NCBI GenBank assembly: GCA_001972305.1
Contig: BDDD01000366.1
Location: forward strand, 289,016 to 353,015
Length of the DNA: 64,000 nucleotides
Source: Cephalotus follicularis
Lineage: Eukaryota; Streptophyta; Magnoliopsida; Oxalidales; Cephalotaceae
Direction: 5' to 3'
The position numbers were made by a program, and so were the translations under genes. The number at the start of each line of letters is the position of its first letter. Within the stretch, counting starts at the first letter, position 1. Below the pieces are notes generated by a model. The model saw nothing but the letters and a program-made list of their open reading frames with translations, was not told the origin of the DNA and did not search any database. This document shows positions 10,833-20,110 of this stretch, piece after piece.

Positions 10833-12497
10833 ATGGCAAACCATATGAACATAGGATTAGAAGGTTCCTCCATAACTAGACCTCCATTCTTTGATGGAGT
10901 TAACTATAGTTTTTGGAAAACTAGGATGACCATTTTTCTACAATCCCTAGACTATCAATTATGACATATTATTGTAAACGGTCCTAGAATACCCACTAGA
11001 ACAATAGAAGGAGTAGTCTCTCCTAAACCCGAAAATGAATATAATGATAATGATTTTAGGACGCTCCAATTAAATTTTAAAGCTAAACATGTTTTATTTT
11101 GTGCCGTTGGGCCAAATGAATTTAATCGGATATCCTCTTGTGATTCGGCAAAAGAAATATGGGATTTATTAGAAATCACATATGAAGGTACCAACCAAGT
11201 AAAGGAATCGAAAATAAGCATGCTTGTACATGAGTACGAATTGTTTGTGATGCATAATGATGAATGTATAAGTGATATGTTTTCTCGATTTACTACTATT
11301 ATTAATTCTCTTAAGAATCTTGGCAAATCATATCCTAATCAAGAACTTGTTAGAAAAATATTAAGATGCTTGCCAAAGAGTTGGACTCCTAAAGTGACGG
11401 CCATTGAGGAGGCTAAAGATCTCTCCACTCTTCCACTCGAACAACTTCTAGGTTCCTTGATGACACATGAGACTACAATGAAGAATCATGAGAATGTGGA
11501 AGTCAAGAAGAAGAAATCAATCGCTTTTAAAGCTTCAAAGGAAGATAGTGAAAGTGATGAAGATGGAGATGTGGCACTTATAACTTCCCAATTCAAAAGA
11601 TTTCTCAAAAATCAAAAAGGGAAAAAGACTTTCAAAAAGAATTTCCCTCAAGATGAAGAGTCAAACAAAAGGGAAGAACCAACGTGCTACGAATGCAATA
11701 AGCCCGACCACTTCAAAAATGAGTGTCCAAACCTTAAAAACAAAGAGCAATTCAAGAAAAAGAATGAATACTTCAAGAAGAAGAAAGCAATGGTAGCCAC
11801 ATGGTCGGATAGCGATCCCTCAAGCTCCGAAGAGGAAAGCGATGAAGAAGTTGCACACATTGCGTACATGGCAATTGAGAATGAAGAAGAAAATGAGGTA
11901 AATTTTACTTTCGATGAATTGCAAAATGCCTATGAGAAATTATATGTTGAATATGAAAATGTTTGTTTGAAAAATAAGACCCTAAAGAAAAATGCTATTT
12001 CTATGACTAACGAATTAGAAATTCTAAAGAATGAAAATAGCAAATATGTGAACGAAATTGAATCTCTAAAGGATAAGAATAGCTTCTATGTGAATGAAAT
12101 TGATATTTTAAATGTTTCTTCAAAATTGTCAAATGATTTTATGGAAGAAAATGAAAAACTAAAAATTGAGATTGATGCTTTAAAGAAATCTTTTTCCACT
12201 TTTTCAAATAGTAGTGCTAAATTGGATAATCTTTTAGGTCTTCAAAGATGTGTTTTTGACAAAGCCGGTCTCGGCTATGAACAAATGAAAAATGTCAAAC
12301 ACTTTAACAATTTCTTTGTTAAGAAAAATGAGCATAAAATTGTTTGCAATTATTGTGGTAGATTAGGACATATATCTACTTCTTGCATTTATAGAAATAA
12401 TTTTTGCTATGATAAAACTAGAAAGATTTGGGTTCCTAAAGGAACTCTTGTGACTAACTTGAAAGGACCCAAGTTCAAATGGGTACCAAAAACTTAA
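10833..12497 (+). pseudogene. gag: Copia gag polyprotein of element I, one internal stop
   Basis: The frame runs from ATG 10833 to TAA 12495-12497 (555 codons) with a single in-frame TGA at 10962-10964, codon 44; the sister copy in K has Trp there. Order of parts: N-terminal gag start, UBN2-type capsid domain (about residues 60-250), a basic/acidic region, a CCHC zinc knuckle (CYECNKPDHFKNEC), an acidic SSSEEESDEE stretch, a coiled-coil-like segment rich in K, E and N, and a second knuckle (CNYCGRLGHISTSC). It ends with a KFKWVPK motif that in SIRE-type copia elements lies at the gag-protease junction. The gene stops where protease should begin. Gag would package RNA in virus-like particles; a pol would have to come from another element. 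Confidence 0.9.
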
Positions 12498-13034
12498 ACT
12501 TTGTTTTGTAGGTGTACTTGAAGTCAAGCTCAATATGTTCAAGTACATAACTTGGGGAGAAAGCCCTAGTTGAGGGGGAGGTGTTGATATTATGTTGATG
12601 ATAATAATGTTTCTTTCAATCTTTCATTTAGTATCATTTTATCCTTCAATTGGTATCTCTCAAATTTTTATGATATTGATATTTTAAAATTTAAATGGAT
12701 TTTATTTCAATTAGTACTCCCTTATCATCCCTTTAAAATTGTTTAAATTGGTATCAATTTTGTTACAACACTCTTTTTGATGTTAACAAAAAGGGGGAGA
12801 ATGCTTATGATTAAGGAAAAATTGATAGCCTATGTTAAGGGGGAGTTTATGATAAAAGGGAAGCTAGATAAGATTTACTTGCATAATTTTTTTTTTGAAA
12901 ATTAGATATCATATTAAAGGGGAGTATATCTAAAGTTTTTATGTTGGTATCTAAAAGAAAATCTTTTTGCTTCGAAATGTCATATATTTTTCCATAATGA
13001 AGCAAATTTTTGTAATCATCAAAAAGGGGGAGAT
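12498..13034 (+). other. Post-gag non-coding region of element I with polypurine tracts
   Basis: There is no coding content. Purine runs occur at 12571-12581 (TTGAGGGGGAGG), 12789-12800 (AAAAAGGGGGAGA), 12837-12846 and 12918-12925. The last, AAAAAGGGGGAGA at 13021-13033, directly abuts the 3' LTR and is the functional polypurine tract. The same multi-tract layout occurs in K, J and O on the minus strand. Confidence 0.8.
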
Positions 13035-13557
13035 TCTTGGGGTTTAGTCTCAATCCTAAGTTTTAATGATTACAAATTTGCATTTAACTTTGTTGCTTAA
13101 TGTGCAAGATACTAGAAAGTTGTAGAAAAGGCAAAAACTCATCTACAGGACAAAGACATCGACCTTCAAGCAAAAGACATCGACGTCCGTACAAAAGACA
13201 TCGATCCCTTTCAAGAAGACATCGACGTCTTTAGTGCCAGAAGTTACAGGTCAAATTTTAGTGAAGACATCGATCCTTATCAGCAAAGACATCGACGTCC
13301 GTACAAAAGAAATCGATCCCGTTACTAAGACATCGATGTCTTTCTAGACCAAACTGCAAAAGCCAGAAAAGACATCGACCCTAGAAGAAGAAGTGGATGT
13401 GATGTTCATATATTCAAAGCCTGGACATTTCCCAGAAATGACATCGACGCCTTTAAAAAGACATCGACGTCTTTTTAAATGGATTGACCCAGGAAACACG
13501 AAACGGCTACTTGGCGCACTTACAACGGGTAGTAACAGTCAAAGACATCGACGCCTT

Positions 13558-14207
13558 TGAAATAAAACACTCTTGCAATATACAAGAGGGGGGGTGAATT
13601 GAATATTGAAGTAAATATGGAAATTTAAAAACTTTAAACGTAAAGAGACAGGGAAAGAAAAACTTCTCCGAAATTTAGTGTGGTTCCGCTAACTCTTGCC
13701 TACGTCCACTTTTCCCAAGGGAGCTCCTTGAGTTTCCACTATCTCGATTTGATTAAGGCAGCAAATCGTTACACCAGGTGGCTCTGTAAATGGCGTCGAT
13801 CTCTATTGAAAGGCGTCGATGTCTTTTACTTTGACGTCGATGTCTTTTGTTTAAGGATCGATGTCTTTGATTGCAATTTCATACAGTAGCTTCTGGCTTA
13901 GAAAATGACTAAAAACGTCGATGTTATCTCGGAAGTAGCCGATGTCATCTTGAAAGTAGTCGACGTCTTTTGGAAGTAGTCGATGTCTTTTGGTACTGAC
14001 GTCGATGCCATTACTGGAAGGACGATGTCTTCTTTGTAGTTAATCCTGCACTAAAGACGTCGATGCTATTTTTGAAAGAGTCGACTTCTTTTTCTGCAGA
14101 TGGTATATTGCTTTGATATTCAACTTGTAATTCCTTGCACATCAAGTAACTTAGTTAAATGCAAATATATTATCATCAAAACAAGGATTGAGACTAAATC
14201 GTCAACA
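13558..14207 (-). repeat. 3' LTR of element J
   Basis: It reads TG (13558) to GTCAACA (14207) in plus orientation. It carries TCGA motifs at 13790-14090 (GGCGTCGAT, AGTCGACGTC and similar), and the run of Gs at 13588 corresponds to the C-run common in this copia group. The polypurine tract lies directly next to it at 14208. Confidence 0.8.
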
Positions 14208-14222
14208 ATCTCCCCCTTTTTG
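14208..14222 (-). other. Polypurine tract of element J
   Basis: On the minus strand it reads AAAAAGGGGGAGAT directly before the LTR start. Further similar tracts lie at 14461-14471 and 14516-14523, as in the other members of this group. Confidence 0.75.
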
Positions 14223-14847
14223 ATGATGACAAAAATTTGCTCAAAAGGCATGAATTATAAGTAATGTCAATTGAAAGCATTATAAGTGAATGTCAAGAGA
14301 GATGCAATATCAGTAAGCATTGTAAACAAGTTGCAATAAACATAAACAGCAAAGATGTGCAGAAGCAAAGAGTTGAGCATTTTTCTCAAAAAAGCATAAG
14401 TTCTCCGCAAACATGAATTCTAACAAAAATTCTTTTGAGCCATTTAACATTTATAGCATTCTCCCCCTTTTTTGTATATCATCAAAAAGATCCTACAAAG
14501 GCAAAAAGAAAATCAACTCCCCCTAAATAACAGCAGGGGTTAAAAAAAATGAGGAGGGCAAAGCGCATAAAATCTCATAATATCGGCAATGACGAAAATT
14601 ATAAAAAAAAATTGAGAAGACATAGTCATTCAATGCAATTATATCAGAAAATCATACATATAATTTTAAACACAATTCATAAAACACGATCATAAACATA
14701 ATTGCATAAACATTTCATTAATATCATTAAATTTAAACTTGTTCATTACAAACACAAAAAAACAAGAAAATGAACTCAAAGGTTCATAACAGCAGCAAAA
14801 CAGTAGAACATCAACACAAATTAAAGGTAGAAACAACAACAAAAACA

Positions 14848-16221
14848 TCAAGATTCAGGAGTAGAATCGGAATCGGATTCGTCGCCCGAGGTTTCTTCGC
14901 ATTGATCAATGGTCTTCGATTGAGCGAGCTTTCGTTCCATTCTTTTTAAACGCCTCTTTGTGACTTTTAAATCATAGAAGATGGTGTCATCAATGTGTCG
15001 AAAATCGGACTGAATTACTTGATGATCACCCTCCGATCTTTCATGCCGAGTGTTGATTTCTTTAAGTGAGGCTTCCATGGCAGCAAATTTAGCTTGCATT
15101 AACTCCATCATCCGGTCATAATCAGTGGAGGATGATGTTCCTTGTGCATGAGGCTGAGCAGGGGCAGGGGCAGTTTGTTCCCAAGGAGGGTTGTCCTCTT
15201 GCTCCTCCCTTGCAATTCTTGGAGCTTGATCCGCTCTAGGCACATATGTCCAGATTCCTTGCTCCTTCTTCCATCCCATACGATTTAACGTGCTTTTGTT
15301 GTATGTATCTTGCTTTTTCAATTTCGTAGAAATCTCCCCTTCAAGCGAAATATGACAATGTAGGAAGACTAGGGTAAGAATGGATCCGTAAGGGAGAATG
15401 GATTTCTTCTGAGAAAATGCTCTTACCATTGTTTTGAGCATTAAGAGTGGGAAACAAAACTCGATTTTCGATAGGATGCACCACATAATGAAAACTTGCA
15501 TCCTAGACAATTTGGCATACCCTCCACCGGTGGGTAGAATTTGATGCACGATGAGATGGTGGAGAAGTCTATGATCAACGGATAAACGATTAGTGGTCAA
15601 ATCCATGTTTGGATGAATGTTTGGATCATTGGGATACAAAATCGAGAGAATTTGGTTAGGGTGAAAACCCTCAACCTTCGGCCATTTTTTATGTTCAAAG
15701 ACATAAATGCCGGTATGTGGAATGTGAAGGATTGAAGTTAGAATCCTAGCATCTAGATATATCCGTTGGCCTTTAACAACTGAGGTGATTGCAAATTCCT
15801 CGTTTTGAGCCGAAACCATTTTTAGGTTAGAATAAAAATCTTTAACCAATTTTATGTAAAATGGGTTAGAGATTTGGACAAGGGGAAGTAGATGTAGGTC
15901 GTCTAACCATGAAACAAAGGAGAATTCGGAAGAACAGAAATCGAAATCGATGTTTCTGCCTCCCATGACTCGTTTTTCAACAAAACTAACACTTCTAATA
16001 GGGAAAGGCTGTTCAGATGAAGAATCAGAATGAGAAGACTCAGAGGAAGATTCCCTAAGCTCTAATCTCTGCTTCTTAGCAGATTTCTTGGGTTGAGAAG
16101 ACGAGGCAGCCTTCTTTTTGGCAGGTTGCTTTGTCCTCGGCATTTCTACAAACAGGTTGTGAGCACAAGGGGAAAACACACAGAGTGAGACAAACAGTGG
16201 ATTGGACAGACGAAAAGACAA
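14848..16221 (-). CDS. Intact accessory ORF of copia element J, possible 'plant transposon protein' domain
   Basis: This frame of 457 codons has no internal stop, unlike every other gene here. Met27 (at 16143), followed by PRTKQPAKKKA, is a plausible real start. Visible parts: a basic, Ser/Lys-rich N-terminus like a nuclear-localisation signal (residues 27-55); a Ser/Glu-rich stretch (to about 80); a globular region (about 85-300) with FYSNLK, GQRIYLDARILTSILHIPHTG, LLHHLIVHQILP and LPYGSIL; a Pro/Gln/Ala linker (about 335-365); a coiled-coil-like stretch (about 370-435); and an acidic Ser-rich tail. From memory the globular part resembles the Pfam family called putative plant transposon protein (PF20167), unverified. 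No transmembrane segment or envelope-like feature is evident beyond the short hydrophobic stretch before Met27. Its function is unknown. Confidence 0.75.
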   Translation of the reverse strand: MSFRLSNPLFVSLCVFSPCAHNLFVEMPRTKQPAKKKAASSSQPKKSAKKQRLELRESSSESSHSDSSSEQPFPIRSVSFVEKRVMGGRNIDFDFCSSEFSFVSWLDDLHLLPLVQISNPFYIKLVKDFYSNLKMVSAQNEEFAITSVVKGQRIYLDARILTSILHIPHTGIYVFEHKKWPKVEGFHPNQILSILYPNDPNIHPNMDLTTNRLSVDHRLLHHLIVHQILPTGGGYAKLSRMQVFIMWCILSKIEFCFPLLMLKTMVRAFSQKKSILPYGSILTLVFLHCHISLEGEISTKLKKQDTYNKSTLNRMGWKKEQGIWTYVPRADQAPRIAREEQEDNPPWEQTAPAPAQPHAQGTSSSTDYDRMMELMQAKFAAMEASLKEINTRHERSEGDHQVIQSDFRHIDDTIFYDLKVTKRRLKRMERKLAQSKTIDQCEETSGDESDSDSTPES

Positions 16222-16723
16222 TGTTTGAGGATAGATAGGAGATTAGAGAGTGATTTACGATCAACTAGAAAGATTTTTGAAAAAAAACTGAGTGATAGAA
16301 TTTTTTTTGAAAAACCAGAATAGAGAGGGAAAGTGAAGAATGAACAAAATGCCGACTTTTTATGAAGGAGTCGAGTTTCTGAGGGAAAGACGTCGACGTT
16401 ATTATAAAAGAAGTCGACGGGATCTTAAAAATTGGCTGTAAAAACGGTGCGTTTTAAAAAGAATCGACGCATTTGAAAAAGAAGTCGACGTGTTTTAAAG
16501 AAACACATGGGGATCGACGTTTTTCAAAAGAAGTCGACGTGATTTTCATACGATACAAGTTTTTCCAGAAAAGAAGTCGACTCTATTTTATAAAACATAA
16601 AAAATTCCAGAAAAGGAGTCGACGTTTTTTAATGCAGGACAGAAAAACAAGCCAAAAACAGAATGAAAAGACATCATATCAAATATTCAATCGATCAAAC
16701 ATGTTTTACAAACATAATACATA
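16222..16723 (-). other. Non-coding spacer of J between RNase H and the accessory ORF
   Basis: It holds repeated GAAGTCGACGT-like motifs at about 16380-16630 (for example GACGTCGACG and AGTCGACGTG), so the TCGA array is not confined to the LTR of J. The open frame on the plus strand (16473-16874) follows these repeats and the antisense of RNase H, and is not a gene. Confidence 0.6.
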
Positions 16724-16911
16724 TCATTCAAGTTCACACAAACCTAATTCTCTTCTAAACTTAGAAAAGGAATTCTCATCTAAGGGTTTGGTGAAGATAT
16801 CCGCCACTTGTTTTTCGGTGGGAATATACTCTAACATAATGTCACCACATTCTACATGTTCTCTTAAGAAATGATACCTAATGTCAATGTTTTTTGTCCT
16901 AGAGTGATGGT
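16724..16911 (-). pseudogene. C-terminal end of copia RNase H (element J)
   Basis: The minus strand encodes NIDIRYHFLREHV, IMLEYIPTEKQVADIFTKPLD and FRRELGL, the signature end of Ty1/copia RNase H. The N-terminal side is cut at about 16911, where sequence of the I LTR begins; the last few upstream codons come from that LTR. Only the end of the domain remains, so it cannot be active. Confidence 0.9.
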
Positions 16912-17058
16912 AAATTTGTTTGCACACTCCCTATCCCTTATCTCTTTACTTACAAGTGTTTTATTTGTTCTTATGTGATTGTTTAGTTTCATAGTCTTAA
17001 TTTGTTAATTCCGCAAACAAATTAATTTGTAGTTTAAGGTTGCCATATAGTATTCTAA

Positions 17059-17650
17059 GTCATCGATAAACACCACTACAAAACTGTCTATAAAAGGCTG
17101 GAAAACTCGATTCATTAGATCCATAATTGCTACTGGCTCATTGGTCAGCCCAAAAAGCATGACTGAGAACTTGTAGTAGCCATATCGGGTTCTAAAAATA
17201 GTCTTCGGTATATCCTGCTCACAAATCCTCAACTGATGATACCCAGATCGAAGATCTATCTTCGAGAATACACAGGCTCCCTATAGATGATCAAATAGGT
17301 CATTGATATGTGGTAAAGGATATTTATTTCGTACTGTGACTTTATTAAGTTATCTATAGTCGATACACAACCAGAGGGTTCCATCCTTTTTTTTAACAAA
17401 CAACACTGGAGCACCCCAAGGAGAACTACTGGGTCTGATAAATCCTTTCTCCAGTAATTTCTGCAATTGCATGTTCAGCTTTTTGAACTCAACCGGTGCC
17501 ATCGTGTAGGGTGTGAGAGATATAGGGATTGTACCAGGAATCAACTCTATAGCAAAATCAGTCTCTCTCTCTCTGGTGGTATTCCCAGCAACTCTTCCGG
17601 AAATACGTCCGAAAACTCACAAACCACAAGTATATCTTCTAGCCTCGGCT
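17059..17650 (-). pseudogene. RT N-terminal half of element B, cut at the catalytic FIDD by insertion I
   Basis: On the minus strand 17350-17544 encodes the [23 protein letters not shown] and CIDYR motifs, and 17059-17232 encodes palm motifs ending at VVVFIDD. The TSD GTCAT of element I covers the two Asp codons of the FIDD catalytic motif. Several stops and substitutions separate the pieces, for example AIMDLMN where most relatives have Phe before MDLMN. Confidence 0.85.
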
Positions 17651-18050
17651 CAGCCATCCCAATATCCACCACATGAGCTAGATATCCCTAGCCACCTGCC
17701 TGTAAAATCTTGTGTGCTGCCATGGCTGAAATCATCCTAATCGGCTCAATGCGCCGCTCGTACACCAACTCCATAGTAGACTCTTTGGGCATACGAAATG
17801 TGACTACTCTCCTGGAACAATCCACCAATGCCCGATGAGCTTTCAGCCAATCCATACCGAGGACAACATCGAAATCCTAAATATGAAAGGGTATAAGGTC
17901 TGCTGGAAATCTCTCTCCTCCAACAACAACATCACAACTCCTATACACCCTATCTACCAGATAAGATTGTCCCTTAGGGACTGATACTACCACACTAACA
18001 TCTAATGGGCTCAGCTCCCAGTCAGCATGAATGCATAATGTCTGAGTAAT
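17651..18050 (-). pseudogene. Protease-RT linker and protease C-terminal half of element B
   Basis: The minus strand gives PR-end motifs (DFDVVLGMDWL-like at about 17840-17875), the [11 protein letters not shown] linker before RT, and stops such as the one just before DFDVV. It is interrupted on its N-terminal side by element O. Confidence 0.75.
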
Positions 18051-19320
18051 TGTTGGAAGTCTAGAGGGGGGGTGAATAGACTAATAAAAATTACTAGCAA
18101 TTATACCACAATAAAATTCAATAAACACAAGCACACAATTTGCGGAAATGTAAAGAGTGTAGGGTTTAGAAAGTGCAAACGGATATATAGTGGTTCGGAA
18201 AACCGCCTACGTCCACTCCCCAAGGCCTCCCCTTGAGTATTTCACTAGTACGCCCCAATCCGGGCTTGGAACTCCAACCGAGCTCCAACAAGCTTTCGCT
18301 CCAACCAAGCGAATTACAATTTGCTCCAACCGAGCAATACAAGAGACAACCTCTCTTGTATGAATGAAAGTAGTAGTTTAAGTGTTTACAAATTCGTAGC
18401 GAATTTGTTTACAATGAAGCTCACTATGAACAAAGCTTAGAAATGTGTATGTAAGATAAGGTACAAAGCTTTGTGAAATGTAAAAGATTGCTTTCGATTA
18501 GTCTCTTTTGATTGTGTGAATGCTTAGTATTGGACTTGAGATAGCTTGAGATTGTATGGCACTTGAATGCTTGATCAACCATGTAAGAGCCCCAAATTTC
18601 CTTAAATAGTTAAGCCTCAAACGGATCTATTTTTAACTGTCTGATACAAATCCAGTCGGCTGGATTTGGACGGCAGCTGGCTGGATTGATGGCACGTTTA
18701 TTTGAATATAGCCGTTGGGAGTGGGCAGTCGGCTGGATCATGTAGGCAGTCGACTGGTGTGCTCGGCAGTCGACTGTACCCTGCTTCAGTCGGCTGTTGA
18801 GGCTATTTTCGAAGTTACAAAACCTACTGCCAGATTTTGCACAATTGAAGGCAGTCGGCTGGAATCCCTGGCAGTCGATTGGACACTTTGGCAGTCGACT
18901 GTTCCCCTGCTTCATTCGGCTGGATTGGGTGTGAAATGATACAGAAGCTTTTGCCTGATTTGTACCCCATGGCAGTCGGCTGATCCCCTGCGGCAGTCGA
19001 CTGGAATTGCCTGGCAGTCGATTGTAATTTCCTGGCAGTTGACTGGTATGCTGTTTCTGCAGATTTTGGGTTTAGGTTGAAGATGCAATCGACCAACAAC
19101 TTTTGGGAGTCGACTCTTAGCCTTGGCAATCGACTGGATTTCCCTCCAGTCGGCTGGAATTGCCTGTACCTGCATAAACATCCTTGGCACAACTTTGGAC
19201 ACAAGATTAAGTGAGTATATGCATTTATAACTTAAAGAATTATGTATACAAGTAAATTACGTTTGTTAATCATCAAAATAACATGTGGAAAACATTTAAT
19301 CGGGGTGGCAAAGGCCAACA
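18051..19320 (-). repeat. Full LTR of element O with CAGTCGACTG-type motif array
   Basis: It is 1,270 bp, TG...CA. At 18655-19150 it carries about 20 copies of CAGTCGACTGG or CAGTCGGCTGG, typically 20-21 bp apart. A TATA-like CTATTTAAGG on the minus strand at about 18601-18610 lies just downstream of the array in the transcription direction. Open frames through the array (18610-18915, 18824-19204) come from the near-21-bp periodicity and are not genes. Confidence 0.85.
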
Positions 19321-19604
19321 ATCTCCCCCTTTTTGATGATTGACAAAACATGCATATTTTGCATAAAACTTGTCAAATTTTACCCATTTTTGTTTCAAAG
19401 TCCAAATTTGCCAATGAAGGCATATCCAATGCAGTTTACATAGCAAAGTACACTTGCTTAAAGCAAGATTACAAGCCATTTCATCAAAATGCAACATTTT
19501 CAATAAATTCCCCATATATTCCCCAAAAGCATTATTTATGCAACTTAAACTCAATGCAATGTGCAATGCATATAAATCTCTCCCCCTTTTTGTCAAACAA
19601 CAAA
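19321..19604 (-). other. Residual internal region of element O
   Basis: AT-rich, non-coding, with polypurine tracts on the minus strand at 19321-19335 and 19579-19591 (complement of CTCCCCCTTTTT). Its content equals the post-gag or post-pol spacer of the other copia elements here. Nothing else is visible. Confidence 0.6.
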
Positions 19605-19722
19605 AAGATTAAGTGAGTATATGCATTTATAACTTAAAGAATTATGCATACAAGTAAATTACGTTTGTTAATCATCAAAATAACATGTGGAAAACATTTA
19701 ATCGGGGTGGCAAAGGCCAACA

Positions 19723-20110
19723 GTAATAAAAGACAAGGTAGATCCTGTGTCAAATAAGACTACGAAATTCTTCCCAAAGATAATAGCCATACCTACTGCC
19801 ACACCAGGAGCTGTCAATGCCTTATCTCTGGTCAACGCATAAACTCTGGCAGTCGCCGCAGGTCTACCCGATTGCCTGCCACTACCAGCTCTGGATTTAC
19901 CAGTCTGCGGTGTAATAGTCTTGCTCTTCGGTACACCGATTTGCTGTACTCTAGGTACTGCCCCTCTGCCCGCAGATTATCTATCTGTAGGGACTGATCC
20001 TCATGCCACTGTTGTGCTCTACAGTGTAATTTCTGGACAATTTCTCCTAATATGTCCAGCGTGACCACACCGGTAACATACTCGTATCCCACTACGACAC
20101 TTCCCAAAAT
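19723..20110 (-). pseudogene. Protease active site and gag zinc knuckle of element B
   Basis: On the minus strand 19740-19780 encodes LFDTGSTLS, the aspartic protease active-site triplet DTG. At about 20040-20085 a CCHC knuckle CYRCGHAGHIRRNC is encoded. Between them is a Gln/Arg-rich linker with frame changes. Protease is completed across O by the segment at 17840-18050. Confidence 0.8.

Larger units (their letters stand above)
13558..16911 (-). mobile_element. Element J: 3' part of a minus-strand SIRE-like copia element with an accessory ORF
   Basis: Read on the minus strand: the end of RNase H (16911-16724), a spacer with TCGA motifs, an intact ORF (16221-14848), a polypurine tract and a complete-looking LTR (14207-13558). 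Everything upstream of the RNase H end is deleted. The LTR start (TGTTGACGATTTAGTCTC) resembles those of I and K, so J looks like a pol-bearing relative of the gag-only elements. An extra ORF between pol and the 3' LTR is the position of env-like genes in SIRE-type elements. Confidence 0.8.
9518..17058 (+). mobile_element. Element I: gag-only Ty1/copia retrotransposon (TR-GAG-like) in the RT gene of B
   Basis: The 5' LTR starts TGTTGGGGTTTAG at 9518 and the 3' LTR ends ATTCTAA at 17058 (CA decayed to AA). A perfect TSD GTCAT occupies 9513-9517 and 17059-17063. The internal region holds a primer site, one gag gene and polypurine tracts but no protease, integrase, RT or RNase H. K (44776-49399) has the same gag-only structure, so this is a family state rather than one accidental deletion. 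The 3' LTR is broken by J, and the LTR middle is lost at the J junction. Confidence 0.9.
13035..17058 (+). repeat. 3' LTR of element I, split by J (segments 13035-13557 and about 16912-17058)
   Basis: The first segment matches 9518-10040 and the last matches about 10632-10777. The middle (about 10041-10632 in the 5' LTR) is missing. The start is TC instead of TG and the end is AA instead of CA, both single-base decay. The second junction, at about 16911, joins J coding sequence directly to I LTR sequence, so a deletion removed one end of J together with part of this LTR. Confidence 0.8.
18051..19722 (-). mobile_element. Element O: deleted minus-strand copia element in the B protease gene
   Basis: TG at 18051 to CA at 19722, with a perfect TSD GTAAT at 18046-18050 and 19723-19727. 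It consists of one full LTR (18051-19320), about 284 bp of internal sequence beginning with the polypurine tract (complement, ATCTCCCCCTTTTT at 19321), and a 118-bp piece (19605-19722) that repeats the last part of the LTR. All coding sequence and most of the second LTR are deleted. The tract orientation shows transcription on the minus strand. Confidence 0.9.

Noticed and set aside
14848..16221. Envelope protein in J
   Set aside because: No credible signal peptide plus transmembrane anchor; the globular and coiled-coil parts with a nuclear-type basic start argue against it.
18610..19204. Overlapping frames through the O LTR (96-126 codons)
   Set aside because: The CAGTCGACTG array has near-21-bp spacing, also a multiple of three. 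The translations are only motif repeats.
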